From the NCBI GenBank assembly GCA_015680635.1, contig JAABOA010000168.1, positions 1 through 21,699 of the forward strand: DNA of 21,699 nucleotides, in the 5' to 3' direction. Source of the stretch: Lunasporangiospora selenospora (taxonomy: Eukaryota > Mortierellomycota > Mortierellomycetes > Mortierellales > Mortierellaceae). Below the pieces are notes generated by a model that worked only from the letters and a program-made list of their open reading frames with translations, searched no databases and was not told the DNA's origin. Position numbers and translations under genes: made by a program. Positions 10,342 through 20,000 of the stretch are shown here, in pieces. The first letter of the stretch is position 1, and each line of letters begins with the position of its first letter.

Positions 10342-11226
10342 CACTCGGAGACTCATTAGAATAATTGATCTTCAATTTGAAAATTAAAAAATCCGAAAAA
10401 TATACTAAATTGTTGACCACATCTGCTCTTTATCTCGCCAAGCGCTCGCAAGGTGTCATTGCTCATGTTTAGTCGAGAAAATGATGTTGTTGAACCTGGC
10501 TGCTGTGATTCTATGCGATTTTAACTAAAGTGTTCATTTCCGTCTCATTGCCTTCAATTGTCATTGGTGATAATGTAGGCATGTTCACCCTCCTGGGCGA
10601 CCGCATGCTGATGTCTCTCCTCCACTACTTCACCACAATACACGGGCTAAACTAAAATCCGGTCAAGCTTGTGCTGAGGGAGGCGAGAAAAAGACGGCGA
10701 CCAAGAATCCCAGTAGGAAGAGGAAATCTCCCGTCTTAACCACCACCTTTTTGAGTCCGCACTTCACCAGCTGGGTCAATCACTTGGGTTGAATGGACTT
10801 GGGTTCGGTATCTGACTTGTTGACTTTTCTTTTGCTTTCTTCAGGATCTTCACCTCAGGATCATCAAACATTTGGTGGTTCGGCAACTCACGGCTCTTTT
10901 TCCAGAATTCCACGTGGATAGATTCAGGACGTCCAAGAAACTGCAACGGGTACCTCCATGCTTGCACATCTCACAAACGGACAGTTCATTACTTTATCCT
11001 ACCTTGTGGTGGTGCTTGTGTATCCGAGTTCTACAACAAGGATCGCCAGGCAAATTGTTGTAAATTTGCACTTGAAACCGTTCTTTCGGAGATTGGGCAA
11101 AGCAAGGCTCTTTGTAGTGAAAACACGAAATTTGCAAGTCTTGCAAGTGTATTGGTTCACACAGTTTGTTCTGTATTCTCTACCAACATTCTTTTCTCCT
11201 AAATTGTCTCCAATTTGGCTACAGTC
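10342..11226. other. Intergenic region between MED17 and ALG14
   Basis: This 885-nt stretch contains the A/T-rich MED17 3' flank (AAATTAAAAAATCC near 10380) and the ALG14 upstream region. No domain-bearing frame is present. Two moderately long minus-strand frames (10776-10967, and one about 11000-11180) have protein-like composition but no recognised family; they are treated in the findings. I see no tRNA. Confidence 0.6.
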
Positions 11227-12115
11227 ATGATCTGGCAGAATGATCATCACGCCCTGTGGCATGCTCTTGTCGTTCTGGTGGGCGTGACCCTCCTCCTCGC
11301 ACTTGTCTTTGCTGTCCGATTAAAAGCCGCACTCCGCCCATACCGAGAGAAAGATGCATCAGAAAAGAAGCTCGATGGGACAGGATCTGAATCCTCATCT
11401 ACTCTGGGAACAACTCTGAACTCGAGAAAGGCATCAACCCCCAATTCTGACAAANNNNNNNNNNNNNNNNNNNNNNNNNNNNNNNNNNNNNNNNNNNNNN
11501 NNNNNNNNNNNCTCTGGGCTGGACCCCAAAAAGTACTCTCCACGGCACTATGTGGTTGGAATGGATGATTTAGTCAGTATCGAAAAAGTACACCAACTCG
11601 AGTCTGCAAGAGGACAGATCGACATCACCCACCAGTTCAATATCCAAGGGAAGAAGGTGGTGGATCAGGAGCAGTCCGAGGGATATACGATTCACCGAAT
11701 CCCCAGGAGCCGTTTTGTACACCAGTCGATCCTGACGACCCCTTTTACGTTGATCAAGTCGCTCTTGGTGGCTATGCCACTGATCCAACGACTGACATGT
11801 TACACGCGAACTCCTCTGACCAAAAGCAACTCTGGCAAGGGTGCAACACCGTTCAAGACGAATGGACAAAGTATCTTGCTCCTGAACGGACCCGGAACGT
11901 GTTTTGCGCTTGCCCTGACCGTCATTGGTGCACGAATGCTTGGGGTCCCAATTGACCAGACAGCAGCAATTGTCTTTGTGGAAAGCTTTGCGCGTGTTCA
12001 GACGCTTAGTCTAACGGGCAAGCTACTCTATCCGATTGCCGACGTTTTTCTGGTTCAATGGGACGAACTCTGTCAAAAATATCCACGTTCCAATTACTTG
12101 GGAATGCTTGTCTGA
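11227..12115 (+). CDS. ALG14: ALG14, membrane subunit of UDP-GlcNAc transferase (gapped)
   Basis: With ALG13 it transfers the second GlcNAc onto dolichyl-PP-GlcNAc on the cytosolic face of the ER; ALG14 anchors the catalytic subunit. The start at 11227 (MIWQND) gives a transmembrane helix at about residues 10-33 (LVVLVGVTLLLALVFAVRL) and a Ser/Thr-rich linker. After the N gap the family signatures appear in order: LDPKKYSPRHYVV, SIEKVHQLES, YTIHRIPRSRFVHQSILTT, LLNGPGTCFAL, IVFVESFARVQTLSLTGKLL, YPIADVFLVQWDEL and a C-terminal YPRSNYLGMLV. The segment between IKSLLVAMP and LLNGPGTC carries an insertion-like Thr/Ser/Lys stretch. No intron is seen. The sides of the gap are in different frames (see findings). 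The gene is convergent with ZW10, with a transposon remnant between them. Confidence 0.92.
11455..11511. other. Assembly gap of 57 N
   Basis: Fifty-seven N bases sit inside the ALG14 coding region, where the family carries its glycine-rich nucleotide-binding motif (G-S-G-G-H-T type). Frame arithmetic shows that the number of N cannot be the exact missing length unless an intron or another indel is present. Confidence 0.99.
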
Positions 12116-12289
12116 ACGAGAAGCGCTGATTCTATTCATTTGTGAAATAGGATATGGAGTCATTTAATAAGATATGGCGTACTCAGTAATAAACACTCTC
12201 GGCTCTATTTGTTCCTTCTTTCCAGTGATTTGGACCGGCTAAATGAAAGGAGTCTGTGAACTATTGCTACCCAGGGACGCACCGGTTTT

Positions 12290-12329
12290 AACCGACGGTT
12301 ATTTCGGTTAACCGGTTAATAACCGGTTT
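12290..12329 (+). repeat. Left 40-bp inverted repeat of the hAT element
   Basis: Starts AACCGACGGTTATTTCGG and ends ACCGGTTT. It pairs with the reverse complement of 12716-12755 at 38 of 40 positions; the two differences are transitions (C/T and A/G). Confidence 0.9.
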
Positions 12330-12425
12330 AATTCGGTTACTTTCAGTTATTTCAGTCAACAACTTGACTCTGCCTGCACCAAGTAAACGTTTAAACCTTT
12401 AATTATTCTTCCATACTATCCTCTC

Positions 12426-12586
12426 CTACAGTCTCTCAAGACAATTGCAAAATACAATATCACTAACTGCATCATCTGATAGCCGGTTCCTACGGTCTAT
12501 CACTATATTTCTGAGTAGCTGAAAATTCTTTCTGATGCCACAGATGTAGTGGGAATACAGAGGCATTTACGCGCAAGCTTTGCCAC
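12426..12586 (-). pseudogene. hAT transposase C-terminal dimerization domain, remnant
   Basis: On the minus strand one frame reads VAKLARKCLCIPTTSVASER followed by IFS, the core of the hAT dimerization domain (Dimer_Tnp_hAT). About 10 nt further on the adjacent frame continues RNIVIDRRNRLSDDAVSDIV and then FCNCLERL and a stop at 12426-12428, the normal end of such proteins. A single-base deletion near the FSYS/GNIV junction separates the two parts. The WW pair that usually precedes the domain is in another frame and too close, so upstream coding sequence is also lost. This fragment shows that the element derives from an autonomous hAT transposon. Confidence 0.85.
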
Positions 12587-12715
12587 CATAGAAAAGAGGA
12601 ATAGCGCGGAATAGAAAGAAAGTAAAGATATGCATCAAAGGAAAGAAAATCTGGTACCAAAGATGTACAATGGCTACACCACACTGTATTTGACCGAAAT
12701 TAACCGAAATTAACC

Positions 12716-12755
12716 AAACCGGTCATTAACCGGTTAACCGAAATAACCATCGGTT
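12716..12755 (-). repeat. Right 40-bp inverted repeat of the hAT element
   Basis: Read on the minus strand it starts AACCGATGGTTATTTCGG and ends ACCGGTTT, mirroring the left copy. Beyond it toward the interior are two further TTAATTTCGGT units at 12691-12715 that have weaker counterparts on the left. Confidence 0.9.
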
Positions 12756-12761
12756 CTTTTC

Positions 12762-12834
12762 TAGGGACGGACGGTTGACCGATATTGATGGTTAAATTTA
12801 ACCGCGGTTAACCGGTCCTCGGTTACAATCACTG
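12762..12834. mobile_element. 73-bp unit flanked by near-identical 8-bp direct repeats
   Basis: It begins TAGGGACGG and ends CAATCACTG, whose reverse complement (CAGTGATTG) resembles the start. The flanks are TTCTTTTC (12754-12761) and CTCTTTTC (12835-12842), matching at 7 of 8 bases and of the length hAT insertions duplicate. It contains TTAACCGCGGTTAACCGG palindromes. It may be a tiny nested hAT derivative at the right end of the larger element. Confidence 0.55.
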
Positions 12835-12968
12835 CTCTTTTCAGTAAATGAGTAGTATATTAAGTCGCTCGACTAGCCTCGTGGATTACACACTGATCTT
12901 TATCTAGGAACCAATCTACCTCATCACTAACCGTTCCTTTACCCCCCCCCCCACTCTCGCTTTGTGCT

Positions 12969-15900
12969 CTAGGAGGTCCCCCAAGGGTGAAGCATAGGGT
13001 GGCCTTGTTGAATCTCATCAAGATTCTTTTGTCTCAGAGAGGTATCTGCAAATAGTGCACAGATCAATTGACAGAGTTCCCGCTCGTCAAACATGGCCAA
13101 CTGTCTCAACCTGAATCGGATCATGATGTCGGCAAATGACAACTCGAGGATTTCGGTCAACACTCTAAACTTTTCCCACGAAGGGACAAAGTATTGAATA
13201 GGCTTTTTGTTTGTGTTGAGAGTTTGTTGATACAGGCGAGGGATGGCCTTTGAGGGGGGGGGGGGTGCGGAGAAAAAATAAATAAACAAATGGGTTAGAA
13301 TCCGTCATCCAAAAGCACGGGCCACTTTTCCAGGACAGACATTTACCTCGCGTTTCACAGGCTCTCCACCAAGCTTGGCGACTAGCGGTGCGGCATCATC
13401 AAATTGGCCTTCACATTCCACTAGCACATTGCACAGCATCGCCAGTGTATGAGACTCCTTTTCAGAGATATCCGTTAGATCCTCGAGTTCCCTGATAATC
13501 CTCTTGACTGCACCATCGAGCAACTGGCCCATGATATTGTAAAACCCAGTTTGCGAAAGTGTGGGCTGTTGAAATGTGTGAGAAACAGACGTTGTTTGTT
13601 AGTACCTGACTGAGTTGATGTTTAAGAACCAAAGTAAAAAAAGACCTTTTTTTTTTTGACAATGAAGTTTACCTTCCAGACTCTTCCAAGATGTTTTAGT
13701 ACGAATACAATTTGCTTCATGGAACGCTCGCATGAATCAAAGTTTCTCTCCTCATTGGTGTCCTTGAACTTGCCCGCATCGTCAATACTTTGCATTAATT
13801 CATCTCGTTGCTTGCCCTTTAAATATCCGGACGAAAATGAAGCTTATTTGTCAGTCAAAAAAAAGACAAGACGAGACAAGACGAGACGAGACGAGAGAGG
13901 AGAGCTCAGATCCTCTTTGATCTATTCTTACCACATGGAAATCTAGCCAAGTCTTGCCCAAAGCCTTTATAGACGGCACAACATCCTCATACTGAACCTC
14001 CTCCATGCCAGGGATTCCATCCTCAAATCGCATAGGCACTTTGTCGAGCTCTCGAGCAATATACATACAATCGTTATAGAAGAGGATAGCCAATGCTGGT
14101 ACGGAAGTGAGGGTTCTGTTGTGGTAAATCGGCATCAATCCACGGTAGAGGTCGATCAAGGAGCGAGTAGCTTGGTACAGATAGGGGGATCTAGTAACAG
14201 GGTTACAGAAAATGTCAGAAAAAATAGAGAGAGTCCAGGCCAGGTCATCTATTCTGAATGCTTTAGAGATATACTTACGCCGTCTCATTCAGTGAACGAG
14301 CCTCCTCTAGGGTAGCCAAGATCATCTCAATCAATTGCTTGGATTCGGCCGATATAGAGGAATCCTTGAGGTCCGTATACGAGTCTGTAGTATAACCCCA
14401 TGCTCCACCACTTTGCTCCAGTTCATCTATAACAGGCGTAAAAAAGGCTCTCTCTCATGAGGGTTGAATCTTACTTTACCATCCACTGAAACCAACAAAC
14501 AAACAAGAAAAAAAAAAGCGAAATGCCATTACTGGATTCCATACCATGTTGATCAATGTCCTTTACCGCGATTACTTTGAAGTCATCGTTCATGATCATG
14601 GCGCGTCCCTTTTTTAGAAGAGTATCTCTCTTGCGATTGGTATAGTGAACGTCAATAGTATGCACAAACTCGGACAATTCTTGGTCCGCCTCGGTCAGGA
14701 AGCCTATAATCAAGAAGAGGGGTGTTATCTTAGTGACCTGCCACAGATGAAAAAAGAAGCCTGGTATCCAATTGTAAATCCTCCCGCACATCCCTACCAA
14801 GTGCCCGAAGCTCATTCTCGAACTTTTCAACAGACTCGACAATCGGCGTAAAGTTTCTCATATCCTGAGCATCAGAAGGGATCAAATTCGGGAGATGATG
14901 TCGTGAAAGAAGTGAACAGGCCTCCTTGGCGATAGTATGTCCAATCAATTGAACCAGGATTGTAGAGGCTGAGGTGTCATCTTCCATCCAAGGATCGGCT
15001 TCCAAGTCATCAATGAGGAATATACCCTCACGGATAAAACGAAAAACCTCTAGTACATTGTTGAACAGGTCATCTACATCACGTAAAAAGAATAGTAAGC
15101 AACTGGATAAAAAGTCCTGGATACTCTTGAAAATTAGAATTGGATCAAATATCTACCGTTGCTTTTTTCTTGCTCTGGGGAAATGCTCAAAGATAAAGAC
15201 GCCTTTGTAGCAAACGTGCCACTCTTGTCCAGTATGGGTTCAATCTTGGCAGTAGAGTGCGCGTGTCGGGAGATGAGCGGCTCCAAGAGATGGCGCACTA
15301 ATTCTTTTTGAAGAGGTTGAAGCTTTTCCGATGCAACGTCCAAGAGTGTAAGCGCAGAGAGTAGAGCCTGCCATCGGATTGTGTTGGGGGCGGAGCCAGT
15401 GCCGGACTTTGATGGAGCTGACAATGGACTCTCAACATCATACAAGATTGTGATTTGAAATTGATAAATGTCCTCGACCTCTTCAGAGTGCCAAGTTGAT
15501 ACGGCGTTTCGGATCAAATCCTCAAGCACCTGGTCAAAGGTCGTAGCTTTGATGCTGCAGTAATCCTATGGTGTTCGTGTTTGGAATAAAACCTTAGCTC
15601 TTTTTATCCTTCAATTTCCGAATGACATGCCCCCCCCCCCCTCAAAAGACAAAATTGCGTACTGTCAAATACTGAGTAATGTTCGAGTCTGCGACGCCGG
15701 CGTTTGGTGGATTTGCGAGTGCTTTTTCCTAAGAGCATGGATTCCAGGATCAATCATGGTGCATCAACACACATAGCTAGAAAAAGTAAACGATCACTGT
15801 GGTATGCTTTACCGCTTGTCGAATACAGCATCCTGCTTGATAGATTTCACCGGATTTCATGTGAGTATCGTATTGCGAGAGAATGTCGTTGATCTGGTGA

Positions 15901-16649
15901 GTAGAATGAGAGAGATATAAAAGTAGTAGTAAGAGACGATCCGAAGTCCCTTTTCATTAGTGACAATGATCATAGTCCCCCCCGGTTTGAGGGTATTCAC
16001 CTTCAAGAAATGATCCAGTCCATTCAAAACAGCCTCGTTCTCTTGGACCTTGTACGAGGTCTCATAGTATTCAACCAACACAGACATGGCCTTGTGTCGT
16101 AGCCCATTCTAGTAAAGAAGAAATGATTTCATTCATAAGCATGTCATGCCCTGTTCCAAAATCAACTTGGGACGTGATCATCATTATCCACTCAATACAC
16201 AATCTTTCATACTTCGGGATCCATGGTGTTGGAAGAGATTTCCTCCGCCTGTTCGAGCAGTTTGTCAATACTATCCTTGAGTTGAAACGAGTGTTCCATC
16301 GAGTCTGAGAACGCGCTATAGTTGCTAAGTAGCTTCCTATAGACTTGAGTCTATCAACTAGAGTGTGTCAAAAAGGTGCCTTGGGCCATTGTAGATACAC
16401 AAGACCAACGAGTCCTGGAGAATATCGCGAGATGAGGCACATTGCAGTTGTTGAAAAAAATGTCCGAACCTTTGCTTGCTGAATCTCAATGTCTAATGCC
16501 GCGGCCAGTTCCATCAGCTCAGTCACGGATGCTGGCGTGGAGCTGGTCATCGTCAACTCATGAGAAGCTCCTGTGGCCGAAAATGAGTCGTCCAATTGCG
16601 ACGTGACATGACGCGCAAAGTTTTCAGTGGTGATGGCTCCTGAGGTCAT
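12969..16649 (-). CDS. ZW10: ZW10 / RAD50-interactor tethering complex subunit
   Basis: Subunit of the NRZ (Dsl1) complex that tethers Golgi-derived vesicles at the ER; in animals also part of the kinetochore RZZ complex. Thirteen minus-strand exons: 16649-16470, 16350-16213, 16108-16001, 15893-15813, 15728-15663, 15565-15157, 15073-14798, 14703-14545, 14426-14279, 14190-13932, 13816-13673, 13565-13347 and 13247-12969. All phases agree, giving 821 residues (human about 780). Family matches: QVYRKLLSNYSAFSDSM, KFENELRALG spliced to FLTEADQELSEF, VHYTNRKRDTLLKKGRAMIM (human HFANKKCQDVIVAARNLM), SLIDLYRGLMPIYHN, LFYNDCMYIARELDKV, PSIKALGKTWLDFHV, and the C-terminal QYFVPSWEKFRVLTEILELS and LICALFADTSLRQKNL. 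The first donor is a weak GTTCGG; two acceptors are AAG rather than CAG/TAG. In a fungus the trafficking role is the more likely one. Confidence 0.92.
13863..13903. repeat. Pentanucleotide (GACGA/GACAA) tandem repeat in a ZW10 intron
   Basis: About eight imperfect GACRA units follow a short A-run. The tract lies inside ZW10 intron 10 (13817-13931), where the transcript reads it as a pyrimidine-rich TCTCG repeat. It is probably length-polymorphic. Confidence 0.8.
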
Positions 16650-17043
16650 GGTCCTTTGAATGGGAAGTCCTGATGCGAACCTGATCCCTTTTATATGACT
16701 ATAAGCTCCCTGAACAGATTAGAGTCTCAAGCATGCTCCGTGCAAATGCATGTCATTCTTTCATCTGAACTTTTGAGTTTTGAACGCTCTACTTAAGGGT
16801 ACTTTCCTCTTTTCAACTCTTTCTCGATTTTGATGGCGGGCGAAGCCCTTCTATTTGTTTTTTAATTGTAGTTCTATACTAGTGTGTGCGTGCGTACTAT
16901 TTTCTTTTCTTTCTTTCTTTCTTTCTTTTTATATTTGTATCTTGGACCTCAAAGATCGGATATGAGGTTTCCTTCAACTAAAGGGAGTACCTGAAATGAA
17001 TTCCAGAGGGAAAACTATGCAAATAGAGACTCAAAAAATGACT
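16650..17043 (-). promoter_or_regulatory. Intersectin 3' flank and ZW10 promoter region
   Basis: These 394 nt lie between the stop of the intersectin gene and the ATG of ZW10, both on the minus strand. The stretch must carry the poly(A) site of the first and the promoter of the second. It contains a (CTTT)n microsatellite and T-rich runs but no recognised gene. Confidence 0.55.
16904..16930. repeat. (CTTT)n microsatellite
   Basis: CTTTT followed by five CTTT units and a T-run. It is GAAA-rich on the ZW10 coding strand and lies about 260 nt before the ZW10 ATG. Confidence 0.85.
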
Positions 17044-20000
17044 CTACAGAACTCTGTAGGACATGTGAAGCTTCACTTGAGCTCCATTATGGACAGGGGC
17101 CAGGACTTCGACGCCCCTTTCACCATAGAGTACGGCATCCCGGAAACAAATCTGCGTGCTTCCCATAAACGCTAGAGATTGAAGCAAAAAACAAAAATCG
17201 CGATTAGAAAACCGAAGATCAGAGGAGGAAACCACTACAAATGAGACAGAACTTACTGTCGGGTGAAAAGGGATTTGTGGACAGGATATTAACATCCATA
17301 ACTTGATTGGGATCCATAACCGCGAAAATCACACTCTCACGCCACAGGATCGTGAAGGTGCCCATGTAGGGGTGATCACTTGACACGGCATGAGTGGTAA
17401 AGAGCTGCTCGCCCAGCAAGAGCGTACATTGGAATGATTTTGACTTGGCTATTATTTTCCCCAAAGTATATCATTGGGGGAGCGTCAGTAAATGAATGGC
17501 TATCGTAAATAGAGAGTTACGAATATCTTGACCCAGAATTGTATGAAACGTACCAAATTCAGTGCTTGGGATCATTCCTTCAAGAACTCGGATGGTCATT
17601 GTGCCGACCGTCTCTGCCAGAGGTGGTCGAATTGAGGTTCGCATCCCTCCAGCCCTAGGTGCTTTTGCCAGAGCCTCTGCTGCCTTTTCCAAGTTACGAA
17701 TCCAGGCCTTCCATTCACGCTCTGAATTGGCCTTGACATGGATCATGGTCTGTTGCGGTGGTTGACGATTATTGCCTTGAAGATGCATAGGTGCGTAGTG
17801 TTCAGGCTGAGCTGATTGCTTGGGGCTCGTGATCACAATCGTGAACCGAAGATCTTCGCCTGGCTGAGTCTTGACTCGGACTCGTTCTAGCGGGATCGGC
17901 TCCCGGTAGAGACTCCATCCTTGGCTTTCATTCAAAGCCCCTGGCAGGTGGGTCATACTATCATGAGTAGAACTTCTTTCACCAGTGGAGTTTGTAAACG
18001 AAGTAGACATGTTGTTGGAAGCACCGCTAGAAAATGCAATTGAAGATTGTGAAGCGACCTTGCGAAGTCCTGCCCGAGCCGAGTGGCCCGTATCGCGTCC
18101 AGGGAGGAAGAGCAAAAGGAGGTCGTTGAATAGGTATCCGTAAAGCCGTCTGCCAGATTTGGCCTTTCTCAAGGAGCCCTCATGGATGATGAGACGAGGT
18201 CCAAGGTGTTTTGTATCTCTAGTCAACACCAATCCCTGATATGGATCAACAAGAGAAGAAACCATAAAGGTCAGCCAAAGTCTAGACCTGCCTAGAGAAT
18301 TTTCATTGGACCAAGAACACACTTCATACCTCAGTCTGGCTGGATGACATTTTGCGCTGAACATCTTCAAGTTGCTCTCGTGTTTCACTAGTTCGGAGTG
18401 TCTCATTGATCTTCCCCAAGCACTGCTCCGCTGAGACGTGAGCCTCGGAGAGTAGTAAATGGTCGATATGATCCGTCTCTGTGTATTGCAGAATCTGTGA
18501 GAGGGAAGGAGTAGGCAGTTAGATAAACAGCCCTCAGTCCAAGTGAGAATCGATCCGCGATTAACCATTTCTTATATCTTGACAAGCTGTTTACCTTGGA
18601 GATAAGCAACGGGTAACGGGTGATACGCTGGAAAGGTTGCAACAAGAAACTTGACAGGTCTAAGCCTCGGCAAGCAGGAGATTTTTTGGCATCCTAGAAG
18701 ATATCGAAGCAGGTGAGCGTTTTTTTTCTTTTCCTTTCTTTTTCGCAAGACTAGCTTTCAGCTTGGTTATTATTATCCACAAGACCAAACATACCTCTAA
18801 AAACTCGGCCAGCAACCGACTCTCCTTCATTCTTCTCGAAAGTAGGACGCTGGCTTCCTTTTGGCTAGCACAGTACCGAAGGAAGCATCCCGAACGTTCC
18901 ACAATATGTTCGTTGATCACATCGCCAACAGCAGTGACGATCTCTCCTTCACCGTTACCCTGCACTTGACGCTGTTTCAGCTCATTCACGATGCTTTGAG
19001 AGAGGTCCAAAAGACTCTGCCAATCTTTAAAAACGAGTTCACTTTCCGCCGGGGTCAAAAGTCCTTGGTTCACCAGCGGTCGCTGGAAATCGTCTCGGAT
19101 CAGGTACAAGTTGTTTAAATATACTTGCTCCGTGGCGATCAACTCGTGGATCGCCTCCTGTCGCTTACGCTCCTTCTCCGAAAGCGTGCCCAGCATCTCT
19201 GGGTCAACCGTCGAACTCCAGTTGGAAGATGATAAAGACGTTTGACTTGACGTGCGTCTAATTGTACCACGCTCTGGAACTTGTCTTGCCCAAGCATCGC
19301 CTTCAGACACATACTTCGGGTGACTTGGCGTTAAGTACTGAGAAGATGTGCCTGAGTTTGCACCTACCATCGAGTGACTTCCAGATCTTGGCCGTGAACC
19401 AACGGCGTGATCTGAAGGAATTGCTAGATGTGAAGAGAACGACTCTGCAGAGTTATTTCTCACTAATAGGTTCATAGCGGAGGGAGCGCTTGTTGATAAA
19501 CCACCTGTGCTTGCGGAGCGAGACACCAAGGCAGGTCTTGGGGGAGCGGGGCGATACTTTGGTGCATTCGCCACGATGATAGCGGGTGGAGTGGAAGCAC
19601 TCAATAATTGATTGGTAGAGGTCCAATCTGCAGTCTTTATGTTTACAGAACCATGATCATTGTCGGAGCCACCATCGCTCTCTGAGTCCGACTCTTCATC
19701 TTCTTCTTCATCCTCCTCCTCTTCTTCAGATGACTCAGGCTCGGACGACTCGCTTTCCGTCTCGGCAGCTGCTCCGCATCGAAGACCGAGATGTCGCCCA
19801 TTCAGTTCATAATGCCAATAGATAAAAAAGTAAAAAAAAAAAAAAAATAGAAACAGTTGACTACAACATGGCGAAGACATGACTATTTAAAATCATGCTG
19901 ACACCGCCATGGGCAGTACAAAAGAACAACAATCCAAGATAGAGGCAGGAATGCCCAAGAAGATGGAGAGAGAGAAATAGGAATAAATAAATAAATAAAA

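Larger units (their letters stand above)
12272..12834. mobile_element. Decayed non-autonomous hAT-type DNA transposon
   Basis: The left end CAGGGACGCACCGG (12272) and the right end, read inward as CAGTGATTG (12834), resemble the CAG(G/T)G ends of hAT elements. Both ends are packed with AACCGGTTAACCG-type palindromic subterminal motifs, typical of hAT transposase binding regions. A 40-bp inverted repeat lies inside the ends (12290-12329 and 12716-12755, 38 of 40 matching), and a hAT C-terminal transposase fossil is in the middle. The outer 8-bp flanks (TTGCTACC and CTCTTTTC) do not match, so the outer boundaries are approximate or the copy is rearranged. It sits between the convergent ALG14 and ZW10 genes. 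Confidence 0.8.

Noticed and set aside
12490-12684. 64-codon minus-strand frame in the ALG14-ZW10 interval as a gene
   Set aside because: It is one of the shifted frames of the hAT transposase fossil; the conserved residues lie in neighbouring frames, so it is not an intact gene.
13860-13905. Short repeat array resembling a CRISPR or satellite
   Set aside because: Units are 5 nt, contiguous and without spacers; it is a simple microsatellite in an intron.
14731-14765. Very short intron (34 nt, GTCACT..ATAG) in ZW10
   Set aside because: A donor further upstream (GTAGGG at 14797-14792) gives a normal intron and joins KFENELRALG directly to FLTEADQ, which fits the family alignment without the extra residues.
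19769-19880. Start of a separate RhoGEF protein at an ATG near 19880
   Set aside because: The open frame there runs through a T15 tract and reads like intron sequence. The CAG acceptor at 19769-19771 keeps phase with the preceding SH3 exon.
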